Source: Welwitschia mirabilis
Lineage: Eukaryota; Gnetophyta; Gnetopsida; Welwitschiales
Direction: 5' to 3'
NCBI GenBank assembly: GCA_051453625.1
Contig: JBOZIK010000001.1
Span: forward strand, 11,405,124 to 11,452,024
Length of the DNA: 46,901 nucleotides
Shown: positions 10,661-21,450 of the stretch, one piece after another
How the letters are laid out: each line of letters starts with the position of its first letter
Position numbering within the stretch: the stretch's first letter is position 1
Notes under the pieces: model-generated
Databases searched by the model: none
What the model was told of the DNA's origin: nothing
What the model saw: the letters and a program-made list of their open reading frames with translations, nothing else
Translations under genes and position numbers: made by a program

Positions 10661-11384
10661 TCTCCCTTTAGCTTCAAAGTTCACTTTGCAAGGGCATCCT
10701 GCTAGAGAAAAACATTGGTAATTATTATTTATCCTTCTAAAATAAGACAAGAGAAATCATTTTTGAGTTTTTATTATAGCTAAATAATTTTCTTTTGATT
10801 ATAAGACATTTACAAGATTCACAATAATTATTGATGATGCTGTTTTCGAAAGTAAGATTTGGTGGATGCCTATAATAGCATGCAGCTCGAGAAATTCAAA
10901 ATAATCATAAATAGATCTGAAGTTCCAATCTTAGGTTAAATCTTAATCAGCTTGAAATCCCTTGATTTTAAATTTGCTTAAAGATAGATGCTGACACTTG
11001 GCACACTTTAGTTATTAGTAAAAAAAAGTATATCATTTATTTAATTTTTCACTTAAAAATTAAACTCATGTGTACTTGATAACTTACATGAATTACACTT
11101 GTTAGATAAGAGAATAAAGTTGAGATATAAATTGTATCCTTTTCTTTCTTGATCATTTATCGCTTTTTATCTGAGCTTAGGAAATCCCTTTACTAAATTT
11201 ATCTTTACTTTTCATCTCCTTTCTTACTTTAATTTTCATAGCTTACACTCCTCCCTCTTTTCCTACTACTAATTTTGGCATTAAAAAGGTGAAGTAATGC
11301 CTTTTTAACCTGGGTAGTATGTAGATAGATATGTGCATAATTATTGTAAATCCTTAATCTTCTCAGGTTTCCATTAGATCTGAA
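10661..11384. other. 3' region of element B, mostly unassigned
   Basis: On the plus strand, antisense to B, 10836-10910 gives a short open stretch (DDAVFESKIWWMPIIACSS) that could be an exon-like remnant of the antisense frame beginning at 11385. The rest is AT-rich with nothing recognised. A possible splice-acceptor-like TTCTCAG lies just before 11370. Confidence 0.3.
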
Positions 11385-12073
11385 AATGTAGTCCATCAAT
11401 TCCCATACTATAATTATAATTCAACTGCTGAGGTCTTAGATGCTTTAGATTTCATTATCACTGAAGCTAATAAAGACCGTTTTGGAGGTGGTTTTATTTC
11501 TTTAAGCTTTAATCCACTAGTTCACCACCTAGTGGGTGAGTAAATGAGGTTGAGAACTAAAGAGTTGGATCGGCAGCTTAGTTATAATGAATCAACTTAC
11601 GATATATCTCTGGGTCAGCTAGCTGGGAAAATGTAAGTATTATAAAAGAAAGTTAAATAGCTTCAAGACACTAATCCTGTCCTAAGTCTTGTTGCATTCA
11701 GCTTCAATAAGGAGAATGTATAGAGAATACTATGGGATTTTAAGCCTTATTGAAACTTCTAGATGTCCCACCCAGAAGAAATCAATATGTTAATTTAATC
11801 ACTAGGCAAGATGCATTTACTACCTCTAGGAGAGAATTCCACAGGATCATTATCAATAAACTAGGCATTTCCACTGAAAGAATAAGTTCTCTGACCACTT
11901 TAAGGATTAACTTATTTGAAGGAGTTTGTTTTTTGAAGAGAGTTTTTGTTCCTCCCTCCTTTTTTAATAAATTTCAGGATGTTTATTCAAAACTAGTTGT
12001 TATTATTTTTATTTCTTTTACTATTTTACTTTATCATAAGCACATATGTTCCATTAAAGGAAATTCAAGCTAA
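11385..12073 (+). pseudogene. antisense coding-like region in the 3' part of element B
   Basis: On the plus strand, opposite to B's pol, a mostly open frame reads AEVLDALDFIITEANKDRF, GGGFISLSFNPLVHHLVGE, a stop, then RTKELDRQLSYNESTYDISL and QLAGKM. Another frame continues at 11750-12073 (MKLLDVPPRRNQYVNL). The middle part is charged and heptad-like. Tat-lineage elements such as Grande, RIRE2 and Retand are known for an extra open frame, often antisense, between pol and the 3' LTR, and this fits that position. I do not recognise the protein. It is broken by several stops. A captured host exon is the alternative. Confidence 0.4.
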
Positions 12074-12341
12074 ACAATTTAGTAAATTTTTAAGACTCTA
12101 TAAATTGATTTTAAAACTTTGAAGTTTCCTTTCAGCTTGAATAAAATTTAATACTTGTACATATTTTTGGATTGAAGGCATTCAGATACACATTTCATCA
12201 TAGATTAAAGTATTCCCTTTTAGTTTCTTTTTTTTTTATTTTTAGTTGTGATAAGATTCTAGCTTTGATAACTAGCTGTGTCTCAAATGACTCCTATACT
12301 ATGACTGTTCCTCCACCTTTTATTTTTCATAACTTAGATTG

Positions 12342-12560
12342 ACCATAATGAGAAGAGTGCAACCATTGTAAGAGGAGTAAAAATACATAAAATATATTAT
12401 CTTTTTTTTTTTAATATCCAGATCATGGCTAACTGACCTATTAGTGGATTTTCCATAGCTATCATATTAAACTGTCTAAAGCCCCTCTCAAGAATATTTG
12501 CCTGATACACTTACAGTAGAACATTATGAATCCTTTCTTCCCTAAATAAATACTAAAAAT
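12342..12560 (-). repeat. conserved 3' non-coding module, copy in element B
   Basis: In element sense it reads AAATATTCTTGAGAGGGGCT, then GATAGCTATGGAAAATCCAC, GGTCAGTTAGCCATG and AATGGTTGCACTCTTCTC. It matches modules in C (23249-23450) and D (33865-34050). A poly-T/A insertion splits it at about 12402. It lies just downstream of integrase in element sense. Confidence 0.8.
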
Positions 12561-12794
12561 GTACTTTTATGATGGAATGTATTTTCTCATCCTCCAAAAT
12601 AAATATGACACATAATTTTCTATTAAATACTTATTAAGTCAACTTATAATTTGATAATCATTTTATTTATCTTAACAATTGAGTAAACTGATAGACTAAA
12701 TAAACTTTGAGGAAATGACATGCCTTTTTATTATCTAATTTTGGAAGCTTATTTTAGAGGTAGATTGAAAGTATTCTTTCCATCTTATTAGGGT

Positions 12795-14050
12795 TCCCTA
12801 AGTAATTTAGCATGGATTTATGATAATAGTACATTCTTACTCTTTGCTCATTAACTTGGTAGGTTAGATTTTTGTCAAGATCAAATATTTCTATGGCTTC
12901 ATTTCCTAGGATATTTATTATTGTATAGGGTCAAGCCAATTTTATTCATATTTTTGTTTCAAATGGGGTTTCTTGGGATCATAAATTAATACAGAGTCTC
13001 TTATATTAATATTTATTTTTCTAATTTTGTTATCATGATATATTTTAGTTTTTTATTATATAAGTTCTTTATGTAGAAGAGATTCTTTTCTATTTTTATC
13101 TAAAATATTTATGTTTTTTATCCATTCTTTTTTAGCTGTGTCTAAATTATATTTTAATTTTTTAGCTAATTTAAATGTTTTTATTCTAAATTCAATTGGG
13201 AAAATAGCCTTTTTTTCCCATAGACTAACTCATAGGGAGTAAATCCTATAGTGTGTTTCCAAGTTATTCTATAAGCTCATAGAGCTTCCTTTATTTTATT
13301 AGCTCAATCATTGTTTTTAATTTTCTATAACCTTTGTTAATATTCTATTAAGTTCTCTATTAATTACTTTTGCTTAGCCATTGGATTGGGGGTGATAAGC
13401 AGTACAGAGTTTATGATGTATTCCAAACATTATTAAAAGTTTCTCAAAAATTTTACTAGTAAAGTGGATTCCTCTATCAGATATAAGACTTTAGGAGGCT
13501 TCAAACCAGTGGATGATATTCCTAAGAAAAAAGTTAACTACAGTTTGGGAAGAAAAATTAGTTACACCCTTAGCCTCAACTCAGTGAAGTAATCAACATA
13601 AACCAGAATGTGCTTTTTTCCAAAGGATGAGGGATTGATAGGTCCAACAAAATCTATTCCCCAAACATCAAAGAGTTCAATTGTTTGAATCCATTGTTGT
13701 GACATTTCTAACCTTTGGTTAAATGTGCCTTCTCTTTGACATTTACCACAGCTTCAGACATACTTGTTTGCATCTTTGAAGATGGTGGTTTAATAATATC
13801 TCATATGAAGGATCTTTATTTTAGTTCTTTTTGCATTGTAATGTCCTTCTCCTTCTCCTTCATGAGCTTCTTTTAAAATTTCCTCTTATAATTTCTCACC
13901 TTCATACCTTTTGATGACATGATCTTTGCATTCTTTAAATAACATTTTATCATGCTAAAAATAATCTCTAGATTTCTTTATTAATCTTTTTCTCTCATAA
14001 TAAGTCATAAAAGAGGATAATATTTTACTTAGAATAAAGTTAGCAATGTT
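12795..14050 (-). pseudogene. Ty3/gypsy integrase (element B)
   Basis: Minus-strand order shows the remains of the zinc-binding N-terminus near 13750-13900, the core with SDRGIHFTSKIFEKLL (second catalytic Asp present), CTAYHPQSNG and INRELNRILTK, and a C-terminal domain ending with EIFDLDKNLTYQVNEQRV. The catalytic Glu position, just before VINRE, is Lys (AAA). Multiple stops interrupt it. It follows RNase H directly, as in other gypsy elements. The C-terminal motif matches the GPF/GPY-like tail of Athila/Tat integrases. Confidence 0.88.
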
Positions 14051-14056
14051 AGCATA

Positions 14057-14500
14057 TCATGGATTTATGGATACTTGAAAAAGATGCTCATCTAGGAATT
14101 CATTTCTAATGTTAATCTGCTCTTTATCTGAAAACTCTAACCTTGATAGGTGATCTACTACCATATTTTCTGTTTCCTTTCTATTAATTAGTTTTAAATC
14201 AAACTCTTGCATTAATAATATCCATCTTATAAGTCTCATGTTTGCTTCTTTTTTATTTATTAAAAATCTAATGGCATTATGGATCATATGAACTTTTTAC
14301 TTCATACCCTAATATATAATGTCTAAATTTCTCTAATGCCATTACTACTACTAGCATATCCTTCTCTATTATTGTATAATTTTGTTGAGCTGGTTTTAAT
14401 TTCTTACTTACACTTTCAATGACATAAGATTTGTTGTAATCATTATTTTGCTTTAAAACTACTCCCATAACATGCTTAGATACATCAATCATAATGTGGA
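14057..14500 (-). pseudogene. RNase H domain (element B)
   Basis: RNase H removes the RNA template during reverse transcription. The fragments MIDVSKHVMGVVLKQ, NYTIIEKDMLVVVMALEKF, RHYILGYEV, MRLIRWILLMQEFDLKL and VVDHLSRLEF lie in order but in two frames, with a frameshift near 14280. The first catalytic Asp (IDVS) and the Glu of IEKDM are present; the YTDHA motif is damaged (SSYDP region). It joins the RT domain upstream and integrase downstream without a spacer. Confidence 0.88.
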
Positions 14501-15629
14501 ATGGTCTTGTCCAATTTGGCCCCTATAAAATAGGTGCTGATAAAAGTTTATCTTTTAGAGTTGGATATGCATGTTAACATTTGTTAGTCCAACTATATTT
14601 TACATCTTTCTGTAAGAGATTACTCAAAGGTTTAGCAATTTTACTAAAGTTGGATATGAATCTTATATAATATCTAAATGTCATAGAAAAGATCTTAACT
14701 CTTTCAGTTTGGTTGGGATGAAATATCTTTGATTTTCCATTCATTAGTTTCAATTTCTTTCTTAGATATTTCATATCCTAATACTATGACCTCTGTCATT
14801 ATAAGATGACTTTTGAACCAGCTAAATCTAAGGCATTTTTCTTTACATCTTTTCAAATATTTTTTCAATCTTTTAAGTGACTCTTTAGAATCTTTTCTGA
14901 ATGTTAAGAAATCATCTATACACATTTCGACTAATCTTCCTATCATGTCTTAAAAAATACTATTTACTAATCTCTATAAAAGCATTACATAGTCCAAAAG
15001 GAAGTACTTTATAAGCATAAGTATCTCAATGATAAGTGAAAGTTGTTTTGGCTTGATCTTCTAAGATTATAGGTACTTGATTGTAACTGCTATACCCATC
15101 TAGGAAGCTGTAGTACTAATGTTTAGATATTCTTTCTAAAACTTGATTAATAAATGGAAGTGAAAAATGATCTTTATAAATCACTGTATTTAGAATGCTA
15201 AAATATATACACACTCTTAATTCATTTCCTTTCTTTGGTACTATTGTTACAGGGCTAACCCATTCTGAATCAGATATGGGGTAGATAAATCCTACCTCTA
15301 AGAGTTTAAAAATTTTCTATTTAATTACCTCATGCATATGTGGGTTACACGTTCTCTCTAGTTGCCGACTTGGTTTAATAGAAGTATCTAAAGTATATTT
15401 TGTGTTGACAAACTATTAGATCTATTTCTTTGATATCAGTATGATGCCAAGCAAAAGCTCCTTTTCTTTTGATTAACATTCTTTTAAGTCTTCTCTTTTG
15501 AGAAAGAGTTAAACAACTATTTATAATCAAAGATTCATTAGAAGCTACCTTAATATACTCTAACCCTTCCTTCAGAGAAGGTTTTTCTATTTCTTTGGTT
15601 GCTAAATATTCTTCCTCACTTCTCCTCAT
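14501..15629 (-). pseudogene. reverse transcriptase (element B)
   Basis: The upstream edge has AFAWHHTDIKEIDLIVCQHK, the usual sequence before gypsy RT. Within the broken frames are the WVSPVT-type substrate segment and the catalytic box as IDDF (codons at 14911-14919; usual form MDDF), then LKRCKEKCLRFSW. The thumb and connection show RFISNFSKIAKPLSNLLQKD. At least four frameshifts or stops separate these blocks. Length is about normal for a gypsy RT, so little sequence is lost. Similarity to A and C places it in the Athila/Tat group. Confidence 0.87.
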
Positions 15630-16053
15630 TTTGTTTGTTTAACATTAGATCAACTTCCTGAGTTAAAATTGCATTGGTTCTTGCCTCGGTGTTCTATACC
15701 ATTTCTTCAACAATTACTACATCAGAAAGTTTTATTTCTTTTGTAAGATATCCAAGACTAATTTCCATTTTTCCTCTTCTAAAGTATATAGTAGCATCTG
15801 CAGTAGCCATCCACGGTCTTCCAAGAATTACTGCATGGGTATCTCCTTGAATTTTCATGATCAGTGAGTTTATTAAATAAATAAAACCTTGAAGTTCTAT
15901 ATGTGTATCCTTTAAAACTTCTTCCGGCATAACTGTTGAGCCATCTGCTAGGTAAGCTTTCCCTTGTTAAGGAATTAGTTTTGGTTTTCCTAATTCCTCA
16001 TAAGTTTCATAGGCCATCACATTAATACTTGCTCTAAGATCTACAAGTGCTTT
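15291..16053 (-). repeat. protease/pre-RT segment, left copy beside assembly gap
   Basis: This 763-bp block is homologous over its whole length to 16154-16915, and the two are separated only by a 100-N gap. Divergence is clearly visible (roughly one difference in seven or eight bases in the part I compared). This copy preserves protease better: VILGRPWMATADATIYFRR and GKMEISLGYLTKEIKL at 15694-15930. Confidence 0.85.
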
Positions 16054-16153
16054 NNNNNNNNNNNNNNNNNNNNNNNNNNNNNNNNNNNNNNNNNNNNNNN
16101 NNNNNNNNNNNNNNNNNNNNNNNNNNNNNNNNNNNNNNNNNNNNNNNNNNNNN
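16054..16153. other. assembly gap (100 N)
   Basis: A round 100-base gap. The contig on its right starts with the same sequence as position 15291 in the left contig, so the two contigs overlap by about 762 bp rather than abutting. Confidence 0.95.
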
Positions 16154-17102
16154 CCTACCTCTAAGAGTTTAAAATTTCCTATTTAATTACTTCCTTTATA
16201 TATGAATTATACCTCATCTCTGATTGTCAACTTGGTTTAATAGAAGTATCTAAATAGATTCTATGTTGACAAATTTTGGATCTATTCTTTGGATATCATT
16301 ATAATCCCAAGAAAAAGCTTCTTTTGTTTTGATTAACATTCTTCTAAGTCTTTTTTTCTAAGAATGAGTTAAACAACTATTTATGATCAACGGTTTATTA
16401 GGAGCTACCTCAATATACTCTAACCCTTTCTTAAGAGGAGGTTTTTCTATTTCTTTGATTATCAAATCTTCTTCTTCATATTTCTCTTCATTTTATTTAT
16501 TTAACATTAGATTAACTTCCTAAGTTAAAATTGCATTAGTTTTTGCCTTTGGTGTTCTGTACCATTTCTTAAACAACCATTACATTAGAAAGTTTAATTT
16601 CTTTTTTAAGATCTCTAAGACTAATTTTCATTAACCTTCTTCTAGAGTAGATAGTAGCATCTACAATAGCCATCCATGGTCTTTCAAGAATTACTGCGTG
16701 GGTATCTCCTTAATTTTTCGTGACCAGTGAGTTTATTAAATAAATAATACTTTCAAGTTCTATACGTATATTCTTTAAAACTCCTTCTGGCATCACTACT
16801 GAGCCACCTGCTAGGTATAGTTTCCCTTAATAAGGCATTAGTTTTGATTTTCCGAGTTCCTTATAAGTTTCATAGGCCATCACATTAATACTTACTCCAA
16901 GATCTACAAGTGCTTCAACTTTGAGTTTCCTGGCTGTTTTTACATCAATCATAGGTGTTTTGGAATACACTATAATTTTCATATTGGATGTTTTGAAGAA
17001 CTTATGTGGAAGCCTAAAAACCTTGATTTTCCTTACCATTTCAATTTGTTTTTCTTTCTTATTCTCCTTTTTACTTTTTTGTTTTGAGCACTTACTCTTC
17101 AT
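16154..17102 (-). pseudogene. retropepsin-like protease (element B)
   Basis: The aspartic protease that cuts the Gag-Pol polyprotein. The active-site region is ALVDLGVSINVMAYETYKEL (DLG in place of the usual DSG/DTG, as in many Athila/Tat proteases), followed by a GGSVVMPEGVLKN-like flap and then ERPWMAIVDATIYSRR near 16660. It is broken by stops. It continues from gag without a clear boundary. The part 16154-16915 duplicates 15291-16053 across the gap, so only one of the two may be real in the genome. Confidence 0.83.
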
Positions 17103-17104
17103 TT

Positions 17105-18131
17105 TCTTCTAATACATAGGTACATCTTTTAATAATTTTAAGAGAGGTATTATTATCTTTATGTCTTTTAATATCCTAGTTAAGTATTCTACATATTTTT
17201 TAACTTTTGGATGTTCTATTTGTTTACTTCTCATAGGAAAGCATAAAGAATCTAATGAGGTATTATTCATAATTTTTCTTTCAGTCTCTTCCTCTTCTTT
17301 ATCTAGGCTGTTAATTAAATTCACATTCTTTTTCTATGATTCATATGTCACTTTCTGTTTTTCCAGATCTAGTATGTATTACTTCATTTGTTGCCTTTCT
17401 AGGATTTGGTTAGGGTTGAACAGGAGTTTTTCCTTCTTTCTTTTCGATTTTTAATTTTCTCTTGGTCTTTGGAATCTCTATTTTTCTAATTTCTATAATA
17501 ATCATATTACTATCACCTCTTTGAGTTTACATACCTTTTGTTAATGTCTTTCCACTTTTCCTTTCCATCTTCTACTTTGGTAAGGGTATGGTTTCTTCCC
17601 AATTTGGGGTTGATTTCCAGAATTAAAATCTAATCTATTAATATCTAATCACTGAACAAATTCTTGCATCTAAGGGCGTTCTGTCTCATCATGGTTATCT
17701 TCTCTATAGTGTTCACATGCAGGTTCTTCTTCCTCTTTAAAATGTTGCACAATTAACTTATCAAACTTTTCTACCATACTGTTAGTCACTTTTTTAGCTA
17801 TTTCTTCTATAATACTGATATGTTTTGATCTATATATACTACCATCTATTTTTGGGGTGCATACCTCATTTGTTTTCTTATTCTTCTCATTTTCTTAACC
17901 CCATCCTTGGCTTATATTGTAAAATTGCATAATGGCTTCTCCCACTTCTTGAACATTCTTAGTTTTAATGCTTTCTCTACATAACAAATCTAATTATTTC
18001 AATGTTTGACTCTATAATCTTGTAAGTAAGGATCTGACTTATTTCTTAGCTGCGATTCCATGGTTAGGACATATGACTAGTAATATGTTGTACCTATTTA
18101 TGACCTCATCAAACCTTTCATTATTTCTTTG
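17105..18131 (-). pseudogene. gag, C-terminal half (element B)
   Basis: Gag forms the particle that packages element RNA. Near 18080 the broken frame reads ERFDEVINRYNILLVICPNH, which matches the second half of the retrotransposon-gag domain. The 17109-17324 frame has YVEYLTRILKDIKIIIPLLK, matching the segment that precedes protease in Athila/Tat elements. No clean zinc knuckle is visible. The frame is cut at 18131 by element C, and the N-terminal half is at 41792-42490. Several stops are present. Confidence 0.75.
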
Positions 18132-18136
18132 TTTAC
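18132..18136. repeat. target-site duplication TTTAC, left copy (element C)
   Basis: TTTAC lies directly before the C LTR end; the partner at 41787-41791 is TTTAA (four of five bases match). The gag frame of element B continues on both sides. Confidence 0.65.
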
Positions 18137-19630
18137 TATTTTAGTATGTATTTATGCAATATTTACATCTTGAGTAGAATCCTATTAATCACAAATAATA
18201 ATGCATAAATACAACACACTACTATATATGGAAGTGATCTGACTGTCATAATCCATCAAAGGCCAAAGTAAGAAATAAGAGAGTTGATTTCAAAGAGAAA
18301 TACTTGTATCTTAATCTACAGAAATAACTTACAATGCATAAAAGTAAAATAAAACACACTTGTGCAAAGCTAATCTAGGAAAAGGAAACAACAATGCACT
18401 TAACCTAAACTAACCAAGCACAACCTTGACAAAGGTTGCCCTCATAACCTATATCANNNNNNNNNNNNNNNNNNNNNNNNNNNNNNNNNNNNNNNNNNNN
18501 NNNNNNNNNNNNNNNNNNNNNNNNNNNNNNNNNNNNNNNNNNNNNNNNNNNNNNNNNNNNNNNNNNNNNNNNNNNNNNNNNNNNNNNNNNNNNNNNNNNN
18601 NNNNNNNNNNNNNNNNNNNNNNNNNNNNNNNNNNNNNNNNNNNNNNNNNNNNNNNNNNNNNNNNNNNNNNNNNNNNNNNNNNNNNNNNNNNNNNNNNNNN
18701 NNNNNNNNNNNNNNNNNNNNNNNNNNNNNNNNNNNNNNNNNNNNNNNNNNNNNNNNNNNNNNNNNNNNNNNNNNNNNNNNNNNNNNNNNNNNNNNNNNNN
18801 NNNNNNNNNNNNNNNNNNNNNNNNNNNNNNNNNNNNNNNNNNNNNNNNNNNNNNNNNNNNNNNNNNNNNNNNNNNNNNNNNNNNNNNNNNNNNNNNNNNN
18901 NNNNNNNNNNNAATTACACATTAAAAGAATAAAAGAAAAGGTTTTGTATTAATAATTGAATTACATCCATATTACAAAATAGCCATATCTGAATGAAGAA
19001 AATGCCACCCAACACTAAGAAGATGTCTCTCTAGAACTACAGGATGGATCTCTAGCCCTTTAATCTTCTATCACAAGAATTTTAGGTGTAACTAAAGACA
19101 AGTAGGAGTCAAGGACGAGATCTCTATTTATTGAATCAACATACAACAATAAAGACAAAAAGGCACAAGTAAAACTATAACAGCTATGTAAGAAAAAATG
19201 GAAAATACAAGTGGCAGAATTTTGGTAAATGTTCAGTATAGACATCATAACTATGTCATCTGGTTGGTCGTCTAGATGATAGAGGAGACGATGCCACCTC
19301 ATAATCAATCCACATTAGCTTACTAGATAGACTTCAGCCAACATCCAGTTGGCACGATCGTCCATACAGTTGTCAGGATGATTAGGTGGAAAATGACCTT
19401 TAATAATTCTTTAATTATTGCATTAGCCTCAATGTTTGCAGGAAGTTATTTTTAGAAATGTAAAGTATTCATATTTGTTTAGAATGCTGTAAATTATCAT
19501 GAAGATTGCATATTTCTATTCTTTTCATCCTATCTTTTCATTATCATAGAAATAAAGCACTTACCTGTCTACTTATTCATAAAACAACTTAAAATACCCT
19601 ATCAAATATGCTTAAGTTGACAGTGCACTA
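18137..19630 (-). repeat. LTR of element C, left (3') copy, containing a gap
   Basis: Homologous to 40695-41786 (1092 bp). It starts TATTTTAGTATG (right copy TATTGCAGTGTG) and ends AGTGCACTA (right copy AGTGCAACA). In sense the family LTR begins TGTTGCACTACC. It contains a TATA-like stretch, two copies of the CGTC/GACG module (19250-19290 and 19357-19396) and a 455-N gap. The minus open frame at 19060-19308 is LTR sequence, repeated at 41165-41404, and not a gene. Confidence 0.88.
18457..18911. other. assembly gap (455 N) inside an LTR
   Basis: The intact right LTR has only about 60 bases between the homologous flanks (41013-41070). The gap is therefore oversized, or this copy holds an insertion. 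Confidence 0.95.
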
Positions 19631-19690
19631 TAGCCCTTCACTTAGCCTTGTTAGCCTCTGACAAAACTAGGTGGTAAATCATATTTGTAA
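19631..19690 (-). promoter_or_regulatory. polypurine tract region of element C
   Basis: In element sense it reads ACCACCTAGTTTTGTCAG, then GGCTAACAAGGCTAAGTGAA and GGGCTA, directly before the LTR. The same region of D (34989-35035) reads CCACCTGGTTTTTGTTTGGG and then CTAAGTGGGAGGCTA. This shared end is strong evidence that C and D belong to one family. Confidence 0.7.
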
Positions 19691-20160
19691 GTTAACTTCT
19701 TAGATAATAAAACAACTAGGATACCTAAGGAATTTATCTCAGAAAGATTTGCAGAAATTACAGAGATATAAACTGAATTTTGAAAAATTAGAAAAAAATA
19801 AACAAATACCTACTAGAGGCTTTGGACAGTCGATCGTCTAGGTTGTTGTCCAGATGATGGAGGGAATGATAGGCTCAGAAAAAAGTTTTAAATTCTAGAA
19901 CTTGTGATAGAACTTTTATTTTTATAGATAATTAGTCAAATGTAATAAATACCCCCCCACTGAAATAAATAGTCATGAAAAAAATTTACCCAAGTATAAA
20001 TAAATCCTCATTATAAAAAATCAAAAGATAATCACGTAAAATCAGAGAAAATGAATACACTATACTAGAAAAATGATATGTTTATATAATATCAAAAGAG
20101 AGTTTTCAGTACAAAAAGTATAGAAGGGGAGATACAAAATATAATACAAAATCACTCCTC
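19691..20160. other. 3' non-coding region of element C
   Basis: No coding frame is seen. A CGTC/GACG module lies at 19833-19870. A C-run (CCCCCCC) near 19956 in sense gives a G-run and TTCATGACTATTTATTTC, weakly matching the G-run and CATGGTTTATTTTC of D at about 34790. Confidence 0.5.
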
Positions 20161-20164
20161 TCAT

Positions 20165-21450
20165 TTACGCATAATGACCTAGGGCTTAACAGCTAGCTTA
20201 GGAGTAGGGGGAGAAGAAGGAGGATGCTTAGAATCCACAGGGAAACGAACATCTAGAGATGTGGAGATGGATCTAACTATCTTGTTACCCTGGATACGAA
20301 CCACCTCAGGAATATTTACAATTACACTTTACTAAATTGAGATAATATGCTAGTGCATGTCAACCATCTGGTCCTCAGTGTGCTATACTCTCCTCTCAAT
20401 GGATAAGATCCACTGCTCAATTGTCTACTTAAAAGTCTGGATCCTCTGATCAAGTTCCTGGATACCTCTATCCACAAAACCTCTAAGTATTTGGGTGGTT
20501 TTAGCCAGAGGAGTTGAATCTACTCTTAAGTAGCTTCAACCATAGGTCTTTATACCTGAGATCTCTCTACTTCTCCTAAAACATTTATACCCATGTCTTA
20601 TAGATAGCGAGCAGATGTCTGAATGTGTGAAATGNNNNNNNNNNNNNNNNNNNNNNNNNNNNNNNNNNNNNNNNNNNNNNNNNNNNNNNNNNNNNNNNNN
20701 NNNNNNNNNNNNNNNNNNNNNNNNNNNNNNNNNNNNNNNNNNNNCCTTTAGATAAAAGTCGATAAGTCCATTTGCTTCCTTGTCGAAAAGCCACCAAAAT
20801 ATGAAGATGCACCACCATGCATAACTATCATGAAATGATAGACTGATGTTATGAATCAGTCCTTTGTGCAATACTCTGTAAGTGGGTATCAACTGGGTAA
20901 CATTTATCCACCATCGATTAGTCATCAAGTCAGCTGATATATCTAAAATGGTGCCATAGGCTCGATGCTCTTCTATTCCACTAGCTGAATGAATGTGCAT
21001 GTTCCCAAACCCTCTAAGATCTATGAGAACTGTAATGTAAGATGGGATATGGCTATCTTGTAGTCTCATGTAAAGGTGACAATCATATCCTGAAGCTGAC
21101 CATGAGTGTCAGGTCGCCTCTCTATGTGCATGGTATCATAGGACTCTCTCATCTCCTATGGATAATAAGACCCATATGCATCTATGATCCAAAGAAGCCA
21201 TAAGTTTGTCAGTATTTGATCTACATCAGGCTTTATCTACCTCACGAAGTTACCAAAATATCGCTCGACATGGATGCTAGCAGTCTATATGTTCAAAGAA
21301 TAACCATGTCAAGGGGTGGATGTGCAGGCTCCGAATGCTCAATCTTTGTCTCTACCAAAGGGCTTGCCTCCTAATCTAAAACCTATGATTTATGAAAAAA
21401 TAAGTGAAAAATGTGAAATTTTCAAAACACCTTGTAATATGTGAATTTGC
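20165..21450 (-). pseudogene. extra open frame (aORF-like) of element C, product unknown
   Basis: In the sense of C, 21069-20536 is open (177 codons, 37 of them N): MRLQDSHIPSYITVLIDLRG, ISADLMTNRWWINVTQL, then across a 110-N gap HFTHSDICSLSIRHGYKCF. A downstream frame (20520-20165) adds GFVDRGIQELDQRIQTF, IEQWILSIERRVQHTEDQMV and a Pro/Ser-rich tail HPPSSPPTPKLAVKPR. Its layout is a globular part, a coiled coil and a proline-rich tail. It lies between the conserved 3' module and the LTR, where Tat-lineage elements carry extra frames, and it is absent from D. I do not recognise the family with certainty and infer no function. Confidence 0.5.
20635..20744. other. assembly gap (110 N)
   Basis: It lies inside the extra frame of element C. 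The flanks show no duplication. Confidence 0.95.

Noticed and set aside
10836-10910. A host gene exon
   Set aside because: Only about 24 open codons, no flanking gene structure, and the setting is inside element B. Kept only as a possible part of the antisense frame.
17161-17454. Cys/Phe/Ser-rich plus-strand frame over gag/protease of B
   Set aside because: It is antisense to recognisable gag and protease sequence; composition is typical of the reverse strand of Lys/Glu-rich coding.
18426-18932. Long open frames across runs of N (also at 21390-22133 and 31972-32880)
   Set aside because: The frames consist almost wholly of unknown bases and carry no coding evidence.
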